Under the pieces are notes generated by a model. The model had not been told where the DNA came from, did no database searches, and saw only the letters and a program-made list of their open reading frames with translations. Source: Multifurca ochricompacta (Eukaryota; Basidiomycota; Agaricomycetes; Russulales; Russulaceae). From it: a stretch of 64,000 nucleotides of DNA. The stretch's first letter is position 1; each line of letters opens with the position of its first letter. Location: NCBI GenBank assembly GCA_022496185.1, contig WTXG01000013.1, positions 248,001 through 312,000 of the forward strand, read 5' to 3'. Positions 35,305 to 45,872 of this stretch are shown here, piece after piece. A program made the position numbers and the translations under genes.

Positions 35305-37262
35305 TCAAGGCAGGGGTGGAAGCCGACGTATGCTACGGTGTTCACGCGGGTACGAAGGTGGGAATTCCGACGTGCTAGCTGACCAAGGGGGCGAATACAT
35401 GGAGGGCACCGAACTAGAAGGTTGGAATGTCACGAGCTCCAACAACCCCGAGCCTGACCGGGAGTGGGAGGACGATGGGGATGAGAGGGGCCTCGACCAC
35501 CGAAAGGATCGTCTGGGGTAAGAGGTTAGCCGCGACTTTGCCCCCTTGTCTCGTTTTTCGTCTTCTCCTTCTCCTTGTCCTTCTTGTATTTGTTGCTCTT
35601 GCTCTTTTGGTTGTTCGTGAGGCGAAGGCGAGTTTCCTAATGAGTATTGCAACCCGTCCTCCTTTATGCTATAAGTCATGTCGATCACAACGGAAGTTTT
35701 CAAATCCTCGTCAACAGATGGTAGAGAGGGTGACAGATTGCCCATTCGCGCAGTATTTTTCTGGATCACCACTTGAACCGCGTTGGAGCCGCCGGGCGTA
35801 TCTGATATGCTGCTCATTGGGGGACTATCCGAAACGGGAATGCGATTGTTGAAAGAAGCCAGGAGGGTGTTGGAATATCTGACGACCCATGGATTTGGGT
35901 GATTTTACCAGGTTGAGAAATAGATATATGACTTACACTTTTCCGATCGCTACCGCTCTGAATGCCAAGGTTGAGAAGTAGTAGGTAGAAGATAATAGCG
36001 GACACTCACGGGCAATACCAGTAGATATCATTCTAGAAGGTCTGTCAGTCATCGGGCGAGCGTACTCCGCAGGGTATTTATTACTCACAGGTGCGGCGGC
36101 GAATGTCACGAGGGTGACAGTTGCCGCGCTGGCTACAGATTCATTAGCCAAACCATCTATGCTGGTATTGATTTACACCTTACCAGATATAATATTAGTT
36201 TCGAGTATAATATATAAGAGTCGTCTTATAGCGTGCTTCATGGATGGTATTATCTCGCGCTGGAGGGCACGGGCGAACTAATATCGTAATATGGGTCAGA
36301 ATGGCAGGGTGCAGTGGACTTTGTTGCTGCCTACAAGGAAGCCCAGCGTGGTTGCAACTAAGATATCCGCGATAGTAGAGCCGAGGAGATTAACCTGCGA
36401 AGACCGATTCTATTTCGCGGGGAATGGGTCAATTGAAGGATGTGCTCACGTATACGAGGGGGACGTTTTGATGGTGCGCATTAGCAAAAACTCCATGCAT
36501 AATTCCCTATATGCCCATCTTGAGACCTGTGCTGCGTTATCACTAACGATGGCATACCTGAACGCCACCCGCAAATGCCCCAGCGCATTGGGCGAGTGAA
36601 ATCTAGGTAGGGTAGACACAGGTGAGTTAGAGTGACATGAAACTCACAAAAACTGAGCGAAACTGACTATCATTATCGTGCAGCACCACCAAAGCAAGGA
36701 CTTTTCAATGACCCAGATACGATAGCAGAAGGATGACCGAACAATGGATGCAGTCAGGGTGTTGAGGATTGGGGTGTTTATTGGCCCCAGGTGTGTTTCC
36801 TTGAGGCGCTCAAAGTTACCAAATCCTGAGACAAACCAGTAGAAGAGATCCGAGCCGGTAAGAAGAGTCTGTGTCGTTTCTATGACTAGTATGCAGACCA
36901 CTTGACGAAACAAATTCGCGCGATTTTATAGCGAGAAGAAGAAATTGCCAGATTGACTCACCAAGAAACCTATTTCCCCGTCTATCTCCAGGAAAATAAC
37001 GCATGTATTGATCTGCATTGGCTATTAGAAATATGGAGTTCACGACGCCAACACTTATTTATGCATGATGCAACTCACAACTTGCGTTATGAGGACTCCG
37101 TAAAGAGTCCAGTTGATCAAACCCCCTAGTAACTATTAGTGGAGAGGAAGGGAGACAGACCTCAGTACGGAAGGATACCATTAGGGCGACGCGTACTCAC
37201 CAAGGGCCCTGTACTTAGTACGTTCGAGAATGAGCTGAGTGAGTTGCGCTGCCAAACAAGAA
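35305..37262 (-). CDS. DUF6534-type multi-pass membrane protein
   Basis: Function unknown; family abundant in Agaricomycetes. Order on the minus strand: TQLILERTKYRAL (about 37240-37200), GGLINWTLYGVLITQ (about 37125-37082), a YMRYFPGDRRGNRFL exon, then the family core VIETTQTLLTGSDLFYWFVS and GPINTPILNTLTASIVRSSF (36913-36700). An IADILVATTLGFLVG helix lies near 36370, then ASAATVTLVTFAAAP (about 36130-36085) and a cytosolic Ser/Pro-rich tail (35817-35305). Several hydrophobic segments are consistent with a 7-helix layout. The first exon is not resolved, so the true start may be further upstream, up to about 37440. Introns are short and numerous. Intactness is uncertain because small exons between 36480 and 36640 were not joined with confidence. 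Confidence 0.7.
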
Positions 37263-37868
37263 CAGGATCATAAAAAAGACCTACGCCTTTGTTATGTGTG
37301 GCGGAGGTGAAATGACGTCCTCGAGAAGGGTGGGTAACGCAGTATACATGAGGTCAATTGTTTGATTACCTTCCAGAGCGAATATCTTATATCCTAGAGA
37401 AGTGAGGTAGGGTAAAGCGCACACAATCAAACAGATCAATGAGCCATTTTAATTTTACCCCCATCATTCTTCTTAATGTTTCATTCCCCCAGTGTTGCCA
37501 GATCAGATCCCAACACGTTTTGTCTACCAGATATGGTCATCTAATGTGCTTGCCGTCGAAGAGAACCGAGATCAGATAGCTGTACACTATCTGATTCTCA
37601 TCTACAGCGGCAGGCCAAGGAGAGCACATCCGACTAACACACAAAACAGTGTTCTATTCGGGTGCGAATGGCACATAAAGTGTTGTTTGCCGATGCCCTG
37701 AGAGCGTCATAGGGATGATTCCTGGGAATTTTGCATCAACCATAACACGACCATGACGCGGGTGGCCCGCAATTGTGGTAGTAAAAGGCAACGGATAATA
37801 TGTTTTCACTTTTTCTGAGTGATCAACAGCGATGGGATGACTGGTAGGGACGAGGACGCCACGAACGT
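37263..37868. other. Spacer, no gene seen
   Basis: It includes the possible upstream exon of the DUF6534 gene (to about 37440). Otherwise there is no ORF above background and no recognised repeat. It ends in the target site of the hAT MITE. Confidence 0.4.
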
Positions 37869-37876
37869 GTGGCGTC

Positions 37877-38458
37877 TAGTGTTCGCTACGGGTAGGCGCA
37901 ACCCGCCGGGTATGTGGTCAGGGTACATGCGGGTACGGGTCGGGGTCACGTCTTCATACCCCTCATGTGACCCCTACCCGCAGACACCCAACCCTTACCC
38001 GCCAGAGCAGGTAAGCTGAAATTGGAAGGGTGGCAATGAGGGTGGCAATGCATGTGGCATTGCACCAGCCACAGAAAAACTATACAGTACATGTATTGTA
38101 GATACTGTATACAGACCTGGTGGTCCCATTGCATACAACTTAGGCTCTTCTATGTTTGGGACTTGGATGAAGGCAGGTTATGTAGAGACTGCTGATTTAA
38201 AGTATGCAGCATCTCAACCTGATACCAAAAACAATGAAGAATGGCCAGATGACAATGGATTATACTTAAGTAGTACAATGTTATTCTAGGCTATCAGACT
38301 TGAAATGTAAATATCTACCCTTACCTCAGGTATACGACCCGTGGTGTACCCTACCCGTAGTATGACAAACCCTACCCTTGGTGTAAGGGTCCGGGTACAT
38401 ACGGGTACGGGTACGGGTCCATGTGTTTTTACCCGCGGGTTACCCGTGGCGAACACTA
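37877..38458. mobile_element. Non-autonomous hAT element (MITE), 582 bp with 8-bp TSD
   Basis: Termini TAGTGTTCGC (37877) and GCGAACACTA (38458) are perfect 10-bp inverted repeats; beyond one mismatch the match continues through ACGGGTA. The element is flanked by GTGGCGTC on both sides (37869-37876 and 38459-38466). An 8-bp duplication and TAGTG-type ends are hallmarks of the hAT superfamily. Subterminal regions carry repeated GGGTACGGGT / ACCCGTACCC words, like transposase-binding repeats. The AT-rich interior (38030-38290) has no intact transposase. Confidence 0.9.
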
Positions 38459-38466
38459 GTGGCGTC

Positions 38467-39909
38467 ACCTCACGACAAGGGTCCAAATGGAGTCGCTGGA
38501 ATAAGTGTGGGAGTAGAGGTCATAACCGTACCTATCATTGTGTGCCTGCTTGCGAGTTTCCAACGAGCGAGTTGTGTGATCCGCGGGTTCTTCGACCACC
38601 ACCTATCAAGGTTAATGAAATGGTTGATGGATATGGTATGTAGTAAATTGAATCGGACAGCCAGCCAACTTCTCGTAGATTCGAGGGGGTTTACCAACAA
38701 TTAGAGCTGAAGGAGTGAACAAACTGACATGAAAGTGCCACAGTGTAGCTAAGCTAAGTAAGATTAGTAGCGATAGGCTCGGTATTCAGTATTTAGCATA
38801 TCAACTCATAGTTATCACGAGCAGCATTCCCATTAGCCTGGGTACTCGCAAGCCGAAAGTCCAAGTGCGAGAGAGACTTGAACGGCTTGAATGATGATGA
38901 TAACTTCAAGTTAGAACCCGGTAACCTAATCTAAAGTCCCAATTTGACAAGCCTTCATCAGTCATATTCTCTTCAATCAATTGGATTTCTTGATATCGTC
39001 GACCTTCTCCCAATCCCACATTTCAAGAACTCCGCCACCCTTTCAAGGGATGAAATCACCATAATTTACTTCTCTCAGCAAGTTCGTTCCTGAAAAGAGG
39101 AGGAAGGGAACAACGACCTTACAAATGTATGAGTGAGTGTAGCTAACGTTTTCACGGAACACGCCCCATCGCAAGGCCAGTCAGGCAGGTGACCCTTGTG
39201 ATAGACGGAGACATGTACCATCACATCTCTCTCATTTTACAACTCGTCTATTAGTGCGTGCGATTCGCTTGTCGCTGACCTCGCCATCTGTTTGGTGCGT
39301 GCATACTACTTTTTTAAAGGCCCGCCCGAGGATGAACTAGCTCACCCTGGTGCAGGAAGTGCACTATTTCTCATGAAGGATCGATCGCCGATCAGGAATT
39401 AATTTAAACCTGGAATTTGTCTTCTCATTGAACCGTGTCTGCCAAAGTGCTCAGGGTAAAAATATCCGGAACAAAAGACGCAGGGGTGAGTTCGGCTTGT
39501 GCGCTGTGCTTGGGGCTTCGGCTGTTGAAGCATCATCACATGAGCACGGGAACTATGTTTTATTCTACAAATAGTAAGACTACGAGTCCCTTTGTGGTGC
39601 TTGTGTCAATTTGCAATGCCGTCACTTAACCAGGATTCGTCATCTTAGGAAAAGGGCAAGTCCCAACCACTCTGTTGTAATGCCTCGCCTAATTATAATC
39701 TTATCATTCCTGGACTGCTAACTTCATTGGCCAGTCATTGCTTGAAGCTAAGAAAATATGTCACTGGCCAAATTGCACAACATTGTCCATGTCGGAAATG
39801 GATCAATGGCCAGCTCAGATCAATCGCTAACCGTTCAGTGCTGATAGTTGAGCTGTGTGCTGTGCAGTAGCACTTGGGCTGTGTTTTACATTCCTGTGAA
39901 TACTTGGTT
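38467..39909. other. Spacer, no gene seen
   Basis: Short unrelated open frames only. No homopolymer bias and no family match recognised on either strand. Confidence 0.4.
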
Positions 39910-40478
39910 GATTGAGAGAGGCAGAGGGGAAGATAGAGAGAAGAGGGAGCCCCGAGATAACTAAGTCTTCAATGAGGTGTATCGTGCTTGAACTTGCGAA
40001 TACACTGCTTTTTGGTTCTGTTTGACCTGCACTTTGACATTGTCGACAAAAGAAAGATAGAAAGAGGGAGAGAAATGCCATTTGATTTCTGCTTCTGTTG
40101 GCTCACTGGCTGGTCTACTACGAACATTTTATGTATCCTTATAGACTTGCAGAGAGACCTAAATATGAAGCAGAAGAGGATGAATTAGGATGAAAGGAGA
40201 CAAGTGAGATGAAGCCAGGTAATAATAAAGACAGAGAGGCAAAGATGGGGAGGTGAAAACGAGAGGTGAAGAAAGACATGGGAACACGGGAGACAGAGAG
40301 TGACGTGACGTGACGTGACGGAGAGGTAATGAAACTGGTGGGCAGGCGGCCCGGGATATGCACAGAGCACAGAAACTAAATCAAAACTAAATCATAAAGC
40401 CTAATTCAGGCTGTAACGAAAGAGAGGAGAAGTTTCGACCAGGAAAGTTTCATGCTCAACTCCCGAGCCATCCTTACT
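39910..40478 (-). mobile_element. Solo LTR (family L1, copy 5), inverted
   Basis: The reverse complement starts TAAGGATGGCTCGGGAG and contains the family blocks AAACTTCTCCTCTCTTTCG, then GGTCTCTCTGCAAGTCTATA, GTAGTAGACCAGCCAGTGAG and CAAGCACGATACACC. The left border near 39910 is approximate. It lies head-to-head with the next copy, 65 bp apart. A TGACG direct repeat (four copies, about 40303-40321) is inside. Confidence 0.7.
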
Positions 40479-40543
40479 CTATTTTCATTATCTAAGCGGC
40501 TAGTAACCCGTTGTTAGGGTTAGGGGTGGATAGGTTCATCTGC

Positions 40544-40990
40544 TGTAAGGATGGCTCAGGTGAAACCTTTGCCTGGTTCAACTCATTTCTCCTCTCTTTC
40601 ACTACTAGCCCTGTTATAACACTTCTGACCTTATTTAATATTAGTTTTAAACACACCTTACTATATAAAACGATTAACGCCAAAATTGTGTGCGTTCCGG
40701 GTCGCCTGCCATTCTTTCCGCCTTTAGGGCAACCTTCCAAATTCACTTGCTTCTTACTATACCACGCCTTCACAATCTGGACTTTTAACAGGTTTCTACA
40801 ATTCTTGTAGTAGCGAGACAGCGAACCAACAGTTTAGTATTCTCTCTCTTTTTCTCTCTTTTTTTCTTGACGTCAAGCGCAAGGTCGGCAGCAGCACAAG
40901 CACGACATACCCTCGTTCGAAGTCAGAGTTAACTCGGTGCTCCCTCTTCTCTCTCTCAACTCCCTTGCCCCTCTCCTTTCTCTGCGGCAC
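40544..40990 (+). mobile_element. Solo LTR (family L1, copy 6)
   Basis: Starts TGTAAGGATGGCTCAGG at 40544. It shares CGTTCCGGGTCGCCTGCC, TTCTACAATTCTTGTAGTAG and CAGCGAACCAACAGT with the other copies and ends near CTCTGCGGCACAC. The 3' end is shorter than in copy 2. The 65-bp gap to copy 5 includes GTTAGGGTTAGGGG. Confidence 0.75.
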
Positions 40991-41661
40991 ACTTTAGGAG
41001 TCTCGAAGTCGTTCAGATACTGCTCGAGTATGGTGCGAATGCAATTCTGGAGGACAGTCCCAGTCGGTCCGCCCCATACTAGGTGCATCAACATCAAGGA
41101 CAATGTAGATACTCGCGGACACTGTGTCAGTAGATAGAACAATGTAGAGTTTTCAGGATATGTAGAAGTAGTCTAGAATGTATTCTAGAAGGTGCCACAC
41201 TGTGCAAATAGACTGTGCGTGATCAGAGGGACACAACAGTATGGAGATATGCACATATGTATCCATAACTAATTGTTGGATCAGACACATGATCTGACCT
41301 GGAATTCTGTAGATAGTAGTAATAGTAATATTTTTGCTGTATAAGCAAAGCTGAATGTCTCTGACTGCCTCAAGCCTTACACATGCATCAATCTCCACAT
41401 TCTGTGCAGTTATCTAACAAGCCTTTCATTGTTATCTATTTGAGCATCTTATCTCCTCGTAATCAAAAGTACAGCATAACAACAATCAATCATAAATCAA
41501 CTCTCATTCCACCAAAACCAACTGTGTCTGTCATTCCTTCCACAAGCTGGAAGTTCAGAACAAAGTATCTCAACTTCATCCGACTTCTCACTCTCAACAA
41601 ATCCCTTCCAACCCTGCTTATTTATCAACTCTTTCCATTTATCAGGAGAGTCCACCGCCAC
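40991..41661. other. Spacer after the deleted Crinkler-like copy
   Basis: AT-rich, no gene. 41545-41665 may hold degraded 3' coding sequence of the Crinkler-like paralogue (on the minus strand SGWKGFVES resembles the LVNKRVGWDALF area), but the frame is lost. Confidence 0.4.
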
Positions 41662-43192
41662 CTATAAGAGGATGTCCTCACTGACCCCTGAACACACATA
41701 ATTGTATGAAGTGAAAAGGGGTTGTCCATTTATGTCCAGGGTCATTGCACCATCTGATGGCGATTTGTACTTCACCTGTTCCACAGCAGGGGTACCTTGA
41801 GAAAAAAGAGAGAAGAAAATACAAATGATTGGGATTGGGAATGGACCATCTTCCTTGTCTGACTTGTCAAGCAAATTATATTTGAATGGATCCATCTTCT
41901 TGAACAGTTCGTTAAAATCGCTCTGACCAATGTTTGAATCATTCTTCACTTGGACGATTATAAATCCAACTTTCTGCACATCAAGGTCAGTGCCCCCATA
42001 CTAAAAATGGATAAACTGCATCAAAGCCAGCTTGACAATTGGCGCCCAGAACCGCCGCGCCCCGTGCCATGAAACTGACTAGATAGTTACGAGCCAGGAC
42101 ATTGTGTTCGTACTTTTTGATAAGATGATTAAAATGCATTGTGGCCCCATGGAATACCTTTCCGAATAGTAGCTGATTTGAATTTTATTTTTGTGAACAC
42201 AGAGATGGTTTGTCCTTCAAGATTGATTTGAAAATTGATTCAGGCAATAGACTTTGGATCAGTTCCTTGACAGTAAAGAAGAGACAGAGCGCCCCATTGG
42301 GAAGACCGCCTTTTCGAGTGCCACAAGCAGGCTAAACCCATGCCTGTTGTTCATGACATGATAAGCGGCCTCAGAAAGGATCGGCTCGGACGAAGCAATT
42401 CCACGCATAGACTTGAATCCCTTGCCGACAGAGATGCAGACCCGCATATGATTTGCGATTTGATCCTGCATAATTTCCTCAAGCTTCACAGGGGTCGCTG
42501 ATGGAAAAACGTATTTGGAAGTGTCAATATCTAACGCCAAATGCTGAGACAAAACCACATATGTCTGCGCATCCGAAAGGTTCTCGCTTCCAAGCCCACA
42601 TAGTAGTTTTTCCTTGGCATCCAATCACTTCCTTGCGAGTAACTTGGTCGCCATAGTCATAACATGTACCCCACTTGGAAAGTGTAATAAAAAAAGGTCA
42701 GGACAGGATAAAACATGGCTTACAATGGCCTTCCCATGTGAGCAATGCACTCCAACGAAGTGATGTATTTAAGAGATTCACGTTTGGAGATCTTCGAGTT
42801 TCCATCAGCTGGTCAAATCCAAGGTAAAACATAAGGTTCGGGCGTTATTAATTTTCTCAGGCAGAGACGATTCGAAGGGCCCACAAAATGTGGTTGTGAG
42901 GGTCTGGTGATCTTCCCAGTGGTAGGAGTGGAAATAAAAAGGGACCATATAAGCTTATACTCCAATATCTGAAGCGCTCGTTGCAATTCAGTAAAAGAAG
43001 ACAGAAACTCGTGCTCTCCGAAAGGATTTGTGAGGGAATGAGCCTCATAAAACGATTGAAGTGTTCCACAGGGAGGCGACGAGATGCTTGATCGACGTCC
43101 ATTCCAGAAGAAGAGGAGAGTAATTCCGGGTGTTCTTCTTGCCTAGCATGCTTCGCTGGAGAGGAGCTTGGAGAAAGATGGCGCCTTGACAT
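41662..43192 (-). pseudogene. Crinkler-like NTPase-nuclease paralogue with internal deletions
   Basis: Homologous to the gene at 7535-10539. It begins MSRRHLSPSSSPAKHARQEE and keeps the exon-1 start through RLPVEHFNRFM. It then jumps to the region after Walker B (the NPFSEH block), now out of frame, so both Walker motifs are gone. The next homologous block (about 42624-42310, AKEKLLCGLG to FSLLVALEKA) is followed by a second deletion that removes the RGELL helix of the nuclease. The last block (41979-41662) retains MQKVGFIIVQVKN, which carries the QxK motif, and ends in SGVSEDILL. Because NTPase and nuclease residues are lost by deletions rather than single-base slips, this is a genuine pseudogene. 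It lies 260 bp downstream of tandem-BTB copy B. Confidence 0.82.
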
Positions 43193-43275
43193 GATCGTTA
43201 TGCCTCACTCACTCAGCTCATCAGCCTTAGCCTCAGCCTCGGAGTGAGCGAACATGTGACTTGACGTCATATCAT
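43193..43275 (-). promoter_or_regulatory. Conserved promoter block of the decayed Crinkler-like copy
   Basis: The reverse complement carries CACATGATATGACGTCAAG, then TCACATGTTCGCTCACTCC and GAGCTGAGTGAGTGAG, nearly the same order as at 7445-7512 upstream of the intact copy. The shared TGACGTCA and CTCACTC arms argue that the promoter region was duplicated together with the gene. Confidence 0.6.
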
Positions 43276-43454
43276 GTGATTCCATATCACAAACTGTTGT
43301 ATAGGTTGTTGGTTGATAAAGCAAGGGAGCTCTTGTCGCTCCGCCATCAAATTCCTACTTCACATACAAATTATCTCGGCTATATATGACTCATGGAGAG
43401 CAACAAAGTATACAATACCACTCTTTTAAAGTGCCTACCCCCCGGTAGCTGGAA

Positions 43455-45507
43455 TTACAAGTTCCCGGCCACCCCAGACACGTTAGAATTGAAGCATACC
43501 TGTAGATGACCTGTCATGGCAAACCCATAGAGGTTTCGCAAAGAATAAGATACCTACCTGTTGCTTTGCCAGACTCAGCCCGTTCTCTGTGCGTTCCCAA
43601 TACCAATCCCCTTCCATGACGTGCACCCTCGAGCAGAAGGAGCAACCCGTCTCTCTAATGTGGGCTTGAAGAGCTGTCATGTATTGCTTTCGAAGACCTT
43701 CTTCATTGGGAAGCGCACACGTGAATCCTCTTTGCAATTCTCGGATATTCCGCAAAATGAGGTCGTGTAACCATCCAGCAAGGAGGAGCCCCTGGTCACG
43801 CGACCTGTTTCGAGGTGTGTTGAGGCAGCCAACCCAGATCTTCGACGGCTCTTCATGACAATCAAGGAGCGATTTGAGGAACAAAACGATGCTGTCTCGA
43901 CAACGCTTGCGAAAGTGGGCAAGGTCACGGAGTGCCCAGCCGTCGAACAATTTCAGCTCGTCTCCGATAGATTCGAACGTCATCGGGTAGTCCAGGGTGA
44001 GCCGAGCAGCATGTTCCATCTCTGGTGTCAGCCCTTTACTGCTTGCGATAGCATACGCGTGGAATGGCGCAGCTGGTGTGCTGGTTAGTGCCGGGAAGGT
44101 CTTTTGGCTGATCTCTACACGGAGGGAAGATTGGACAGCGGCCATGTCATACTTTTGGGTGACGGCAAGAAGATCTAGAACCCTGTCGTAAGAATCAGGT
44201 ATCACGGAAGGAATCGGGTACAGCATCGTAATAAGACAATGCAACACCTCCGCGTCTTCGGTCAAGCGAATCACATGAAGCCCATCGACGACTTCGTCGT
44301 CTGAAGGTTGGGCGAAAGAGAAAAGATCGCTAAAGAAAGGCGATGATGTGGCTAGTACTGACTTGTGGACAGGGAAATTGGCATTATCAGACGACTGTAA
44401 CACTACATCTGCCTCACGCAAGTTAAGATTCGGGCGAGGAGGTGGGGGTTGGTCCATTGATGTAGGGTGGGATTGAGAGCGTGGTTCTCCTGTAACCAGC
44501 GAGAGGAATAATTCGGCCTGTTATAAAAATGTTCTAGTACATAACATAGACATAGTCACTTCACTAAACGCTCACCTTGCCAAAACTTCCCTGAACAACA
44601 GTTTCCAGAGCAATCCAAAATTCATGCATCGTCTCGCTAGATATAGATCCGCAATGTGAACAACCGTTCAACGATGTGCTCGAGGGTACGACATGGCGGG
44701 TCAAGGCCATGTGAAACTCAGTGATATCGAAGACGGCGGGGGTTTTCGTAATGGAGTCAACATAGTTATCAAGCCACCTTGGAAAGCCGAAACAGCCAAG
44801 TTGGGAACATTGTAGATCCTTCAGTGTCTGACGGAGGTCGGTCATCCTAAATCCAAGGATGTCCAATAATAGATTGCCTCGAGCTCTCTGATGAAACTTC
44901 CAAAGTTCGTAAAGAAAAGCACCTGGCATGACGTCCAGCTTATCTTCCAGGTCCTCGATAGTCATGGAGTCCTTTAGAGTGACCGTGCCGCCTGGAGCAC
45001 CTCTTCACGAAGTTTGTATTTCTGGGCAAGAGAATAAACGCGGAGAGCGGTCTCTGGGCTAATGAACTTTGGATGTTGCCGTGCTATTCGGTCTCGGATC
45101 TGGGTAAGTACGGGGTAGATTTCATACTTTTGAGCCACCGACAAGAGCTCCATTATCTCTTCGATTGTCGACGGAAGGGTGGCAGGTACGGGGAAGATGA
45201 AAGTAAGGAGACGGGAAAGGATAGAGCTCCTCTCGGGAAGCTGAACCGTCGCAAGGGAAGCTTCACGCTCTATGGATGGGGTGTCCAGGTTGGAAATGGC
45301 CTGTACTAATAGCTTGCGGAGCGGTGGAGAGCTGTTGATAATATAAATCCTTGGGACTCGAAATTCATGATGGTCGGAAGAGCGAAGGATTATATCCGCA
45401 TCTGGGTAGAAATCAAAGAGGGTCTCGGCATCGCTGGTAGAAGAATCGCCACATGGGACCACTGTCGGCGTATCAAAAAGCCAATTATTAGGAGGGGCTG
45501 TCGACAT
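43455..45507 (-). CDS. Tandem BTB/POZ-domain protein (copy B), one frameshift
   Basis: Paralogue of the gene at 12720 with the same two-BTB architecture. First unit (45507-44974): FYPDADIILRSSDHHEFRVPRI, then TFIFPVPATLPSTIEE. A BACK-like region (44965-44564) is followed by an intron (about 44570-44522), and the second BTB (from about 44420) reads EADVVLQSSDNANFPVHKS, SPFFSDLFSFAQPSD, then ALRDLAHFRKRCRDSIV and a Cys-containing tail (RETGCSFCSRV). The last intron (about 43556-43503) joins AKQQ to a short exon VCFNSN with a stop at 43455-43457. One G is missing near 44983-44988, so the frame breaks between QAAR and SMTIEDLEDKL. Elsewhere the coding sequence is well kept. Partner and function unknown. 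It neighbours a Crinkler-like copy, as does copy A. Confidence 0.75.
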
Positions 45508-45872
45508 AGAAGGTGGGTGTTAGAAGTGAAAGGCTCAGCGGGAACTCTTTCATAAGCCTGGCACATGTGCATCGTGGCAATAATCAGCGCCGCTACTGGT
45601 GGTGTTAGTTTACTAAACTAAAATCTCACAGTTCCCACGCCTCGCTCAAAGCCCGAAAACAAGTACAAGTGTGCATGTCTTTTTGGCTTTGGTATATGTC
45701 AATGGCATGTTTATCAATTTCTAGTCCTTGGATAACTTTCCCAAGCTTCCAAGGACTGTCATAAGTTACACTACAAGTATAAAGCTAATGATTATTTTGG
45801 TCAGAAAGCTATCGTAATTATTACAGACAGGGAATCATTTGTCATCAAATCCCATTTTATACAAGAACATTA

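Noticed and set aside
38041..38283. Transposase fragment inside the hAT MITE
   Set aside because: The AT-rich interior has no recognisable hAT transposase motif; the short open frame is not convincing.
40512..40525. Chromosome end or internal telomere
   Set aside because: Only two TTAGGG units, with normal sequence on both sides.
40544..40990. Target-site duplication TCTGC for LTR copy 6
   Set aside because: It requires the LTR to end without CA and inside the conserved 3' part; likely coincidence.
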